In this document: positions 36,225-44,003 of the stretch, one piece after another
Layout of the letters: each line of letters starts with the position of its first letter
Position numbering within the stretch: position 1 is the stretch's first letter
DNA from: Neotabrizicola shimadae
Lineage (GTDB): Bacteria > Pseudomonadota > Alphaproteobacteria > Rhodobacterales > Rhodobacteraceae
Assembly: GCF_019623905.1 (NCBI RefSeq)
Contig: NZ_CP069370.1
Coordinates: forward strand, 1,240,001-1,304,000
Length of the DNA: 64,000 nucleotides
Direction: 5' to 3'
Notes under the pieces: generated by a model
What the model was told of the DNA's origin: nothing
Seen by the model: only the letters and a program-made list of their open reading frames with translations
The model's database searches: none
Position numbers and translations under genes: made by a program

Positions 36225-38084
36225 TCAGAAGAGGGGCGCGACGCTGAAGTCAGCCTCGGTCAGATCGGCCATCGACAGGCCAACCAGCACGATCCTCGTT
36301 CCGTCTTCGTCGCCAACAAGGATGCGGCCATTCCCATCGCGTGCCTCGGCCTGGAAATAGGCCCAGGCGTCCGCCGCGGTGTCGATACCAGGAATGGAAA
36401 AGGCCAGAAGATCCTCGCCCGGCACGAAGTCGTGAATGACCGTGACCCCGTCGCGGTACACAAACAGATCCTCGCCGGACCCGCCGAACACCTGGCTGGA
36501 CTCTCCGTAAAGATACAAGGCATCGCGCCCGTCGCCGCCGCGGATGATCGAGGCCGCGGTGCCGGACAAGATCAGGTCATCGCCTGCGCCGCCCAACAGG
36601 GTGGCAGAGCCTCTGTCCGTCCCTTGCAACTGGTCATTCCCGGCACCGCCGAAGATCCAGCTTCCATCGCTTACGCCGCACAGGAGGTCGTCGCCGGCAG
36701 CGCCGTGAATCGTGTCGCGCCCATCCGCAGAGCTGTAATCCGCGCCAGCCCCCAGATAGATGAGGTCGTCGCCTTCCATGCCATTGACCAGATCGTCACC
36801 ATCCCCGCCGTAGATCGTGTCGCAGCCCCCGTCCGCCTTCAGGTCATCGTCGCCAATTCCCCCGAACAACAGGTCATCGGCTTCGCCAGAATCCAGCGTG
36901 TCGTTGCCGGCTCCGCCATACAGGCTGGACGACTTCAGAAGGTCATTCACGTAAAGGTAGTCGTTGCCCGCCCCGCCATAGACAAGGTCCGATCCGCCAT
37001 AGGCATCGAACATGTCGTCGCCGCCGAACAGGTGGACGAGATGGTCGCCCCCGGTGACTTCGACGGTGTCATTCCCCTCGGTGCCGCGCAGCACATTCAC
37101 AGGGGCGGTCAGGGCGGCCGGACTTTCCCCGATCGGCTCACCGTCTGCGGCAAAGTCGGCGACCGTCAGGTCTTCGAGATTCACTCCAAGCAAGACCAGA
37201 CGCCCGCCGGACCCGTCGACAAAGGTCACCCCGCGTTCAGTCTGCACGGCGCTGGCCATGAAATCGCGGTACACTTCCACTGCGTCGCGTCCCGATCCCT
37301 GTTCGATCAACAGCCGGTCCTCGCCAGGCGTGAAGTCCTGAACGATCATCATGACGTCGCCGCCACTTCCGGCATTGGCAGGGCCGCTGAACACGAACAG
37401 GTCTGCTCCCGCATCGCCCCAAAGCCGGTCGACCCCGCCTTCACCGACCAGGCGGTCGTCGCCGGTCCCGCCATGAAGACTGTCATTGCCCGCACCACCG
37501 AGCAGGGAATCCTGCCCGTTCCCGCCGATCAGCAGGTCATCTCCCGAACCGGCCTGAATCATGTCGTGACCGGCCCCTCCAAAAAGCGAATTGTCGCCCT
37601 CTGTGTCCAGAAGGCCATCGTCGCCTTCGCCACCCCAAAGGCCATCGTCGCCATCCTCGCCGTGCAAGGCATCGTTCCCGGCGCCACCGATCAGGATGTC
37701 ATCGCCGCGGCCGCCCAGAACCCCGTCCGATCCGGCGCCGCCACGCAGCACATCGGCGCCGTCGCCACCCTCCAACCAGTCGCCGCCGTCCCCTCCGAAA
37801 AGGCGGTCGTCCCCTGCCTCACCGTGCAGACGGTCGGCATCGGCACCGCCAGACAGGCGGTCGGCATCGTCTCCGCCATACAGCGTGTCGTCGCCCTTGC
37901 CGCCATCCAGGCTGTCCCGGCCCGCGAAACCGAACATCGCATCCGCATCGACGGTCCCGCGCAGCACATCGTCGGCGGCTACGCCTTCGATCAGGGTTAG
38001 GGAAGGCGTCACGCCAAGGGCATCGCCGATCAGCAACGGATCGTCCTCTTCACCCAAGGGGGCAATCCGGAACTGGTTACGCAT
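36225..38084 (-). CDS. large RTX protein with duplicated secretion-type module
   Basis: 619 aa, no Sec signal. About 25 RTX nonapeptides (e.g. GGKGDDTLYG, GGDGGDWLEG, GGAGNDSLHG) in two blocks. Block 1 (about 40-225) ends in IVQDFTPGEDRLLI...GGRLVLLGVNLEDLTVADF, block 2 (about 335-540) in VIHDFVPGEDLLAF...GTRIVLVGLSMADLTEADF; these two tails are clearly homologous and resemble type I secretion C-terminal regions. Calcium-dependent folding outside the cell is expected. The ATG at 38084 is chosen over a GTG two codons upstream. No secretion genes are near. The opposite strand is open over most of its length because of the repeats. Confidence 0.88.
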   Translation of the reverse strand: MRNQFRIAPLGEEDDPLLIGDALGVTPSLTLIEGVAADDVLRGTVDADAMFGFAGRDSLDGGKGDDTLYGGDDADRLSGGADADRLHGEAGDDRLFGGDGGDWLEGGDGADVLRGGAGSDGVLGGRGDDILIGGAGNDALHGEDGDDGLWGGEGDDGLLDTEGDNSLFGGAGHDMIQAGSGDDLLIGGNGQDSLLGGAGNDSLHGGTGDDRLVGEGGVDRLWGDAGADLFVFSGPANAGSGGDVMMIVQDFTPGEDRLLIEQGSGRDAVEVYRDFMASAVQTERGVTFVDGSGGRLVLLGVNLEDLTVADFAADGEPIGESPAALTAPVNVLRGTEGNDTVEVTGGDHLVHLFGGDDMFDAYGGSDLVYGGAGNDYLYVNDLLKSSSLYGGAGNDTLDSGEADDLLFGGIGDDDLKADGGCDTIYGGDGDDLVNGMEGDDLIYLGAGADYSSADGRDTIHGAAGDDLLCGVSDGSWIFGGAGNDQLQGTDRGSATLLGGAGDDLILSGTAASIIRGGDGRDALYLYGESSQVFGGSGEDLFVYRDGVTVIHDFVPGEDLLAFSIPGIDTAADAWAYFQAEARDGNGRILVGDEDGTRIVLVGLSMADLTEADFSVAPLF

Positions 38085-38197
38085 GGGCACACCTTAGCAT
38101 CCTCCCGGGCCACATGCCGGGGCGGTCCCGAAGTAGTGGTCGAATGTGGCGATGCAAGGGCATGGCGCCACTGGCCAAGGCGGCGCGTTTCACTATG

Positions 38198-38216
38198 CTG
38201 CACCTGCAACATGCAG
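38198..38216. promoter_or_regulatory. possible PhaR-type TGC-rich box before bdhA
   Basis: CTGCACCTGCAACATGCAG contains CTGC-N4-GCA and CTGC-N5-GCAG, close to the CTGC-N3/4-GCAG pattern reported for PhaR of Paracoccus. It lies 15 bp before the ATG of a 3-hydroxybutyrate dehydrogenase, a fitting target. Spacing is not perfect, so this is tentative. Confidence 0.3.
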
Positions 38217-38231
38217 CGGGAGGTTCGATCC

Positions 38232-39005
38232 ATGCAGCTCACGGGCAAGCGCGCCATCATCACCGGCTCGAACTCGGGCATCGGTCTTGGCGTGGCCGAG
38301 GAACTGGCGCGCGCCGGCGCCGATGTGGTGCTGAACAGCTTCACCGACCGGCCCGAGGATCACGCCCTTGCCGCCGAACTGGGCGCGCGCCACGGCGTCC
38401 AGGCCCGCTACATCGCCGCCGACATGTCCGATGCCGAGGCCTGCCGCGCGCTGGTCTCAAAGGCCGGCGGCTGCGACATCCTGGTGAACAACGCCGGCAT
38501 CCAGCATGTCGCCCCGGTCGAGGACTTCCCCATCGACAAGTGGAACCAGATCCTTGCGATCAACCTGTCCTCCGCCTTCCACACCACCGCCGCCGCGCTG
38601 CCCGGAATGCGCGCCGCAGGCTGGGGCCGCATCGTCAACATCGCCTCGGCCCACGGCCTGACCGCCTCGCCCTTCAAGTCGGCCTATATCGCGGCCAAGC
38701 ATGGCGTCGTCGGCCTGTCCAAGACGGTGGCGCTGGAAACCGCGGGGCAGGGGATCACCTGCAACGCCATCTGCCCCGGCTATGTGCTGACGCCCCTGGT
38801 CGAGGCGCAGATCCCCGACCAGATGAAGGTCCACAACATGGACCGCGACACGGTGATCCGCGAGGTCATGCTGCTGCGCCAGCCCTCGCGCCAATTCGCC
38901 ACCGTCGAACAGATCGGCGGCACCGTGGTCTATCTCTGCTCGCCCTTCGCGGATCAGGTCACCGGCACCACGATCAGCGTGGACGGCGGCTGGACGGCGA
39001 TGTGA
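38232..39005 (+). CDS. bdhA: D-3-hydroxybutyrate dehydrogenase
   Basis: 257 aa. GSNSGIG (12-18), NNAG (90-93), catalytic Ser in IASAHGL, YIAAK, and the family-specific C-terminal stretch with IREVMLLRQPSRQFATVEQIGG and VDGGWTAM. It oxidises D-3-hydroxybutyrate to acetoacetate with NAD, the step after polyhydroxybutyrate breakdown. GGGAGG precedes the ATG at 38232. A patatin-like gene follows after 2 bp, so both are one unit. Confidence 0.93.
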   Translation: MQLTGKRAIITGSNSGIGLGVAEELARAGADVVLNSFTDRPEDHALAAELGARHGVQARYIAADMSDAEACRALVSKAGGCDILVNNAGIQHVAPVEDFPIDKWNQILAINLSSAFHTTAAALPGMRAAGWGRIVNIASAHGLTASPFKSAYIAAKHGVVGLSKTVALETAGQGITCNAICPGYVLTPLVEAQIPDQMKVHNMDRDTVIREVMLLRQPSRQFATVEQIGGTVVYLCSPFADQVTGTTISVDGGWTAM

Positions 39006-39007
39006 CC

Positions 39008-40024
39008 ATGACCCACCGCATCAACCTCGCATTGCAAGGCGGCGGCGCGCATGGCGCCTTCACCTGGGGCGCGCTCGACCGCCTGCTGGAAGAGCCAGAG
39101 ATCGAGATCGCCGCGATTTCCGGCACCTCCGCCGGCGCACTGAATGCGGCCGTCCTGAAGGCCGGCCTTGTCACCGGCGGGCCGAAGGGCGCCCGCGCCG
39201 CGCTGGCCGCGCTGTGGGATGCCGTCGGCGATGCCGGCGACTTCCGCCTCATGCCCTGGATGCGCGCCTGGTGGCCCTACATGGCCGATGTCAGTGCCAT
39301 CGCCGAAAACCTGTTGCCGGTCTCGCCCGCGGGGCTGACCGCGCAACTCGTCTCGCCCTATGCCCTGGACGGCTACTGGACGAACCCGCTGGCCGACATC
39401 GTCACTGGCTTCGACTTCGACGCCATCACCTCGGCGGAAGGCCCGCGCCTCTCCATCGGCGCCACCAACGTGCGCACGGGCAAGTCGCACATCTTCACCG
39501 GCAGTCACGTCACCGCCGATGCCATCCTCGCCTCGGCCTGCCTGCCCACCGTGTTCCGTGCCGTCTCCATCGGGGGCGAGGAATACTGGGACGGCGGTTA
39601 TTCCGGCAATCCGTCCCTCTGGCCGCTCTACGATGCGGATCTGCCCGAGGATATCGTCATCATCCAGGTCAACCCGCTGCGCCGCGAGGCGCTGCCCATG
39701 ACGCCGGTGGAAATCCAGGACCGCATCTCCGAGATCGGTTTCAACTCCGCGCTCCTGGGCGAGATGCGCGCCATCCGCTTCGTCAAGCGCCTGATCGCCG
39801 AAGGCCGCATCGAACGCGGGACGATGAAGGACATCCGCCTCCACGTCATCAGCGACGACAAGCTGATGAACTCGCTCTCTGGCTCCACCAAGATGCTGCC
39901 CAGTCCTGCACTTCTCGACCGGCTGCGCGCAGCCGGGCGGGTCGCAGCCGATGACTTCATCACCTGCCACCGCCACCGCATCGGCAACGAATCCAGCGTG
40001 GAGCTGACCGACCTTCTCGGCTGA
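39008..40024 (+). CDS. patatin-like phospholipase family protein
   Basis: 338 aa. GGGAHGAF oxyanion motif (12-19), nucleophile GTSAG (42-46) and DGGYSGN with the catalytic Asp form the patatin Ser-Asp dyad. No signal peptide. It lies directly behind bdhA, which suggests action on an ester that yields hydroxyacids, for example granule-bound polyester or its lipid coat; that is inference from position. Bacterial patatins otherwise hydrolyse phospholipids. Confidence 0.9.
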   Translation: MTHRINLALQGGGAHGAFTWGALDRLLEEPEIEIAAISGTSAGALNAAVLKAGLVTGGPKGARAALAALWDAVGDAGDFRLMPWMRAWWPYMADVSAIAENLLPVSPAGLTAQLVSPYALDGYWTNPLADIVTGFDFDAITSAEGPRLSIGATNVRTGKSHIFTGSHVTADAILASACLPTVFRAVSIGGEEYWDGGYSGNPSLWPLYDADLPEDIVIIQVNPLRREALPMTPVEIQDRISEIGFNSALLGEMRAIRFVKRLIAEGRIERGTMKDIRLHVISDDKLMNSLSGSTKMLPSPALLDRLRAAGRVAADDFITCHRHRIGNESSVELTDLLG

Positions 40025-40030
40025 CCCGCC

Positions 40031-40942
40031 TCAGCCCGCCGCCAGCTCGCGCGCGATGGCCGCGCCAAGCCGCGCGTTGTTGCGCACCAGCGCGATATTG
40101 GCCACCAGCGACCGGCCCGAGGACATCTCGAACAGCCGCTGCAACAGGAAAGGCGTCACCGCCTTGGCGCTGACCCCCTGCGCCGCCGCCTCGGCCAGCG
40201 CCGCCTCGATCATCGGCATGATCTCGGGGCGCGGGATCTCGGCCGCCTCGGGGATCGGGTTCGCCACCAGTTGCCCGCCCCTCAGCCCCAGCACCCCCCG
40301 CATCCGGTGCGCCAGGGCGATCTCGCGCGGCGTGTCCATCCGCAAGGGCGCCTTCAGCCCGGAAGACCGCGACCAGAAGGCGGGAAACTCGTCCTGCCCA
40401 TAGGCGATGACCGGCACCCCCTCGGTCTCCAGAACCTCCAGCGTCTTGGGCAGGTCCAGGATGGCCTTCGCCCCCGCCGCCACCACCGTCACCGGGGTCT
40501 GCGCCAGTTCCTTCAGGTCGGCCGAGATGTCAAAGCTCGTCTCCGCCCCGCGATGCACGCCGCCGATGCCACCGGTGGCAAAGACCGAAATCCCCGCCAT
40601 CTGCGCGCAGATCATCGTCGCCGCCACCGTGGTCGCCCCCACACCGCCCTGGGCCAGGCACACCGCCAGATCCGCGCGGCTCAGCTTCATCACGCCCTTG
40701 GCCTGGCCCAGCCTGTCCAGCTCGTCCGCGGTCAGCCCCACATGGATGCGCCCGCCCATCACGGCAATGGTCGCCGGCACGGCACCGCTGGCGCGGATGT
40801 CCTCCTCCACCAGCCGCGCCGTCTCCACATTCTGCGGCCAGGGCATCCCGTGGGTGATGATTGTGGATTCCAGCGCCACGATGGCCTGGCCACCGGCCTT
40901 GGCCTCGCGCACCTCGGGCGACAGGATCAGGGGCAGGGTCAT
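40031..40942 (-). CDS. psuG: pseudouridine-5'-phosphate glycosidase
   Basis: 303 aa. ALESTIITHGMPWPQNVETA, LTADELDRL, KLSRADLA, GGVGATTVAATMI, ATGGIGGVHRGAE, FWSRSSG and LVANPIPEAAEI are the PsuG (IndA-like) signature. It splits pseudouridine 5'-phosphate into uracil and ribose 5-phosphate. The start ATG overlaps the stop of psuK (ATGA at 40939-40942), so kinase and glycosidase are coupled in pathway order. Confidence 0.95.
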   Translation of the reverse strand: MTLPLILSPEVREAKAGGQAIVALESTIITHGMPWPQNVETARLVEEDIRASGAVPATIAVMGGRIHVGLTADELDRLGQAKGVMKLSRADLAVCLAQGGVGATTVAATMICAQMAGISVFATGGIGGVHRGAETSFDISADLKELAQTPVTVVAAGAKAILDLPKTLEVLETEGVPVIAYGQDEFPAFWSRSSGLKAPLRMDTPREIALAHRMRGVLGLRGGQLVANPIPEAAEIPRPEIMPMIEAALAEAAAQGVSAKAVTPFLLQRLFEMSSGRSLVANIALVRNNARLGAAIARELAAG

Positions 40943-41832
40943 GTTCCGACATCTCCAGAAATGTAATCCGCGGCCGCCGCCAGCGCGTGCTCCAGAGCCA
41001 GCCGCCTCCCGGCGCCCGACCGTTCGGCCACCAGATGCGCCGCCATGAACGTATCGCCCGCGCCCGTTACGCGCCGCACCGTCACGGGCGGCGGCACCGC
41101 CACGATCACGCCCTCGGCCGAGCCATCGGCACAGGCCCCGGCGCCATCCGTCACCAGCACCCGCGCCGCCCCAAGCGCCCGCACCGCCTCGGCGCCCTCG
41201 GCCGCTGTCCGCACCGCGACACCGGCGATCTTTCCCGCTTCTTCGCGGTTCAGGTAGAAGGTCGCGCCCGGATGACCCAAGAGCACGCGCAGCCGCTCCG
41301 CCTTGCCGGGCGAAGCCGGGGCCAGCCGCAGATCGGCCGCCGCAAACAGGGGCGACCCCGCGATTTCGGACAGAAGCGCCACCGTCAGGTTGCCATCCAC
41401 CGCCACCGGTCCGGCCCAGGGCCGCGCCGCGGACCCAAGCCGCCCATCCGCCAGCGGCGCCAGGATCGCCGCGCCGCAGGCTTCCAGCGTATGCGCATCC
41501 GCCACCGCCGCGATCAGCCCGTTCGCCCCCTCGACCGCCATGTAGCGGTCGGTCGGCAACCCCTCGGGCCGGTGGGCGTATTCGGTGATCATGCCGCGCG
41601 CCTGTGACGCTGCGATCAGATCCTCGCCCTCGGCATCCCGCCCGATTGCCGTGAGCACGGCGGGCTTCAGCCCGATCCGCGCCAGCGTCATGGCGATATT
41701 GGCCGCCACGCCGCCCGGCAGCCGCGTGATCCGCCCCGGCACATCCATGCCCGCGCGCATCTCCACCGGCGCACGGCCGATGATGTCCCACATGACGGAA
41801 CCGATGCAGAGAATGTCGGGAGTCGCGGTCAT
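40939..41832 (-). CDS. psuK: PfkB-family pseudouridine kinase
   Basis: 297 aa. The PfkB motif GGVAANIAMTLARIG near the start and VTGAGDTFMAAHLV with the catalytic Asp near the end. The neighbour psuG makes pseudouridine the likely substrate, phosphorylated at O5'. The start at 41832 gives MTATPDILCIGSVMWDIIG. A hairpin repeat (copy c) lies in the divergent promoter region upstream. Confidence 0.93.
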   Translation of the reverse strand: MTATPDILCIGSVMWDIIGRAPVEMRAGMDVPGRITRLPGGVAANIAMTLARIGLKPAVLTAIGRDAEGEDLIAASQARGMITEYAHRPEGLPTDRYMAVEGANGLIAAVADAHTLEACGAAILAPLADGRLGSAARPWAGPVAVDGNLTVALLSEIAGSPLFAAADLRLAPASPGKAERLRVLLGHPGATFYLNREEAGKIAGVAVRTAAEGAEAVRALGAARVLVTDGAGACADGSAEGVIVAVPPPVTVRRVTGAGDTFMAAHLVAERSGAGRRLALEHALAAAADYISGDVGT

Positions 41833-41883
41833 GGCGTCTTGTCGCCCGGCTTTGCGGCGCTGCGCAAGATGCAACCGTCGGAC

Positions 41884-41936
41884 GCGGGGGTTTCACACCC
41901 CCGCACCCCCGTGGGATAATCGAGGACAGAAAATGA
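41884..41936 (+). repeat. hairpin-plus-tail repeat, copy c
   Basis: GCGGGGG (41884-41890) pairs with CCCCCGC (41898-41904), followed by ACCCCCGTGGGATAATCG and AGGACAGAAAATGAACGG. The tail GGACAGAAAATGA is identical to that of copy a. It lies between divergent psuK and the YdeI-family gene, oriented towards the latter. Confidence 0.65.
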
Positions 41937-41972
41937 ACGGTCGACTCGGCAGGCATTGGCGCGCGGGGGCAG

Positions 41973-42593
41973 ATGATTACCGAAATCGAGGACTATTTCA
42001 CTCGCGGATGCGGCCGCTGTGCCCGTTTCGACAGCCCGTCCTGCTCCGCCTCCAAATGGCATGACGGGTTGGTCATGTTGCGGCAGATCTGCCTGTCCAT
42101 GGGGCTGGTCGAGGTGGTGAAATGGGGCCATCCCTGTTACATGCACGCCGGTCGCAATATCGCGGTGATGGGCGCGCTGCAGGGCGATTTCCGGCTCAGC
42201 TTCTTTCATGCCGCGCTCCTGTCGGACCCGGACGACGCGCTGGAACGGCAGGGGCCGAACACTCGCCACCCCGACATGCTGTGCTTCACCGACCCTGCGC
42301 AGGTCGGCGAACGCGAGCCGATCCTGCGCCGCCTTCTGGCCGAGGCCATGGCCCATGCCGAAGCCGGACGCATCGCGCCGCGCGACGAGACCGAACCCGA
42401 CCTGCCTGGGGAACTGGCCGATGCGCTCGACAGCGATCCGGCTCTGGCCGAGGCGTTCTTCGCCCTGACCAGGGGCCGCCGCCGCAGCTACGTCATTGCG
42501 CTCTCGTCGGCAAAGCAATCCGAAACCCGCCGCCGCCGCATCGAAGCCTTCCGTGACCGCATCTTCGCCGGCAAGGGCGCGACGGAGCGTTAG
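41973..42593 (+). CDS. YdeI/OmpD-associated (DUF1801-like) family protein
   Basis: 206 aa. VEVVKWGHPCYMHAGRNIAVMGALQGDFRLSFFHAALL is the DUF1801 core, and the C-terminal FFALTRGRRRSYVIALSSAKQSETRRRRIEAFRDRIFAG is the YdeI/OmpD-associated helix pair. Four cysteines crowd the N-terminus (GCGRCARFDSPSC plus one more downstream). Function is unknown; relatives respond to stress or metals. Monocistronic: divergent from psuK, followed by repeat copy 3. Confidence 0.85.
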   Translation: MITEIEDYFTRGCGRCARFDSPSCSASKWHDGLVMLRQICLSMGLVEVVKWGHPCYMHAGRNIAVMGALQGDFRLSFFHAALLSDPDDALERQGPNTRHPDMLCFTDPAQVGEREPILRRLLAEAMAHAEAGRIAPRDETEPDLPGELADALDSDPALAEAFFALTRGRRRSYVIALSSAKQSETRRRRIEAFRDRIFAGKGATER

Positions 42594-42604
42594 GCGGTTC
42601 GGCC

Positions 42605-42692
42605 GGCATGGGCAATTCTTAAGTCCAAGTTAATGCGATCTCGCAAGTCATTGATAATAAATAGAACGGATAGGCGTCCGAGCTCGGACGCC
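42605..42692 (+). repeat. 88-bp intergenic repeat, copy 3
   Basis: Gap-free with copies 1 and 2: GGCATGGGCAA at 42605-42615, TTAAGTCCAAGTTAA at 42619-42633, spacer of 39 bp and the perfect 20-bp palindrome at 42673-42692. Its -10-like hexamer GATAAT (42653-42658) is the best of the three. Downstream on the same strand is aroQ (start 42803), so this is the one copy that could drive a sense gene. Confidence 0.8.
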
Positions 42693-42714
42693 CCAGAAGG
42701 TGCAAGGGTCGGCC

Positions 42715-42748
42715 TCGGCCGAAAGGCCGGCGCGCGGGCTTCGCCCGC
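42715..42748 (+). terminator. two tandem hairpins before aroQ
   Basis: CGGCC-GAAA-GGCCG (42716-42729, a GNRA-type loop) and GCGGGC-TTC-GCCCGC (42734-42748), the second followed by TTGTG. They could end transcripts from the YdeI-family gene or the repeat-borne promoter; the T-tract is poor. Confidence 0.4.
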
Positions 42749-42802
42749 TTGTGCCCGGACCGGGATCGGCTAAGGTCGCGGGCGTTGAAGGGGGGCCGGG
42801 CG

Positions 42803-43246
42803 ATGCCGAAACCAGTCTACATCCTGAACGGGCCGAACCTGAACCTCTTGGGGCAGCGTCAGCCCGAGGTCTATGGCCGCGAGACCCTGGCCGATGTCGA
42901 GGCGGCCTGCGGCCGCCTCGCGGGCGAGCTGGGGCTGGAGGCCCGGTTCCGCCAGTCGAACCACGAGGGCGTGCTGATCGACTGGATCCACGAGGCGCGG
43001 GGCGAGGCGTCGGGCATCGTAATCAACCCCGGCGCCTTCACCCACACCTCGGTCGCCATCCTCGACGCGCTGAACGCCTTCGACGGGCCGGTGCTGGAGG
43101 TGCATATCTCGAACGTCCACAAGCGCGAGAGTTTCCGGCACCATTCCTATGTCTCGCTGCGGGCCGAGGGCGTGATCGCCGGGTTCGGCACCGAGGGCTA
43201 TCTTCTGGCGCTGCGGCGCATGGCGACACTGACGGGGGGCAAGTGA
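42803..43246 (+). CDS. aroQ: type II 3-dehydroquinate dehydratase
   Basis: 147 aa. [19 protein letters not shown] with the flexible active loop (Tyr24), [31 protein letters not shown] and [17 protein letters not shown]. These define dodecameric type II enzymes that dehydrate 3-dehydroquinate to 3-dehydroshikimate in aromatic amino acid synthesis. The start at 42803 is the family start. It overlaps the aldolase gene by one base (TGATG). Confidence 0.96.
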   Translation: MPKPVYILNGPNLNLLGQRQPEVYGRETLADVEAACGRLAGELGLEARFRQSNHEGVLIDWIHEARGEASGIVINPGAFTHTSVAILDALNAFDGPVLEVHISNVHKRESFRHHSYVSLRAEGVIAGFGTEGYLLALRRMATLTGGK

Positions 43247-44001
43247 TGCGGCCGGTGAACGGGTTCAAGCGGGCGTTGGCCGAGGGGCGCCAGCAGATCG
43301 GCATCTGGAACACGGTGGGGGGCCAGGTGGTGGCCGAGGCGCTGGCCACGGCGGGCTATGACTGGATCCTGCTGGACACCGAGCATTCGCAGACCGATGT
43401 GCCGGACCTTCTGGGCATGTTGCAGGCGGTGGCGCCTTATCCGGTTGAGGCCGTGGTGCGGCCGGCGGCGAATGACACGGTGCTGATCAAGCGCATCCTG
43501 GATTTCGGCGCGCTCACGCTGCTGATCCCTTACGTCCAGACCGCCGATGAGGCGAAGGCGGCAGTGGCGGCCATCCGCTATGCGCCGCGGGGCGTGCGGG
43601 GGGTGAGCTACCTGACCCGCGCCACGCGCTATGGCACGGTGCCGGACTATGCCGCGCGGGCCGAGGAAGAGCTGTGCCTGATCGTCCAGGCCGAGACGGT
43701 GGCCACGCTGGAGCGCATCGGCGAGATTGCCGCGGTGGACGGGGTGAATGCGATCTTCATCGGGCCGGCGGACCTGGCGGCCTCGATGGGGCTGCCAGGG
43801 CAGGCCGGGCATCCCGAGGTGAAGGCGATGGTGGAGCGCGCGATCCATGCCATCCGGGCCGCGGGCAAGCCCGCCGGCATCCTGACCGGCGATCCGGTCT
43901 TTGCGCAGCGCTGCATCGAGCTGGGGACGACCTTTACCGCGGTGGGGATCGATCTGTCGCTGATGCTGGACGGGGCGCGGGCGCGGCGCGCGATGTTCTG
44001 A
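43246..44001 (+). CDS. HpcH/HpaI-family class II aldolase
   Basis: 251 aa. GIWNTVGGQVVAEALATAGYDWILLDTEHSQTD, AVVRPAANDTVLIKRILDFGALTLLIPYVQTADEA, GVRGVSYLTRATRYG, LIVQAETVATLERIGEIAAVDGVNAIFIGPADLAASMG with the metal-binding Glu/Asp. Family members cleave 4-hydroxy-2-oxo acids to pyruvate and an aldehyde; the substrate may be 4-hydroxy-2-oxoheptanedioate or a sugar acid. It is coupled to aroQ by TGATG overlap and followed 2 bp later by the acyl-CoA ligase. Confidence 0.88.
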   Translation: MRPVNGFKRALAEGRQQIGIWNTVGGQVVAEALATAGYDWILLDTEHSQTDVPDLLGMLQAVAPYPVEAVVRPAANDTVLIKRILDFGALTLLIPYVQTADEAKAAVAAIRYAPRGVRGVSYLTRATRYGTVPDYAARAEEELCLIVQAETVATLERIGEIAAVDGVNAIFIGPADLAASMGLPGQAGHPEVKAMVERAIHAIRAAGKPAGILTGDPVFAQRCIELGTTFTAVGIDLSLMLDGARARRAMF

Positions 44002-44003
44002 GC

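Noticed and set aside
36600-37950. Regularly spaced DNA repeats resembling a CRISPR array
   Set aside because: Spacing and sequence are those of RTX nonapeptide codons; no constant repeat with unique spacers and no cas gene.
36165-38000. Long open frame on the + strand opposite the large RTX gene
   Set aside because: It is a by-product of the GGxGxD repeats read in reverse; the protein has no family features and the minus strand encodes a clear RTX protein.
40031-41956. Single long frame suggesting a PsuK-PsuG fusion
   Set aside because: PsuK lies in another frame. Only the PsuG part matches in this frame, and the two genes overlap by ATGA.
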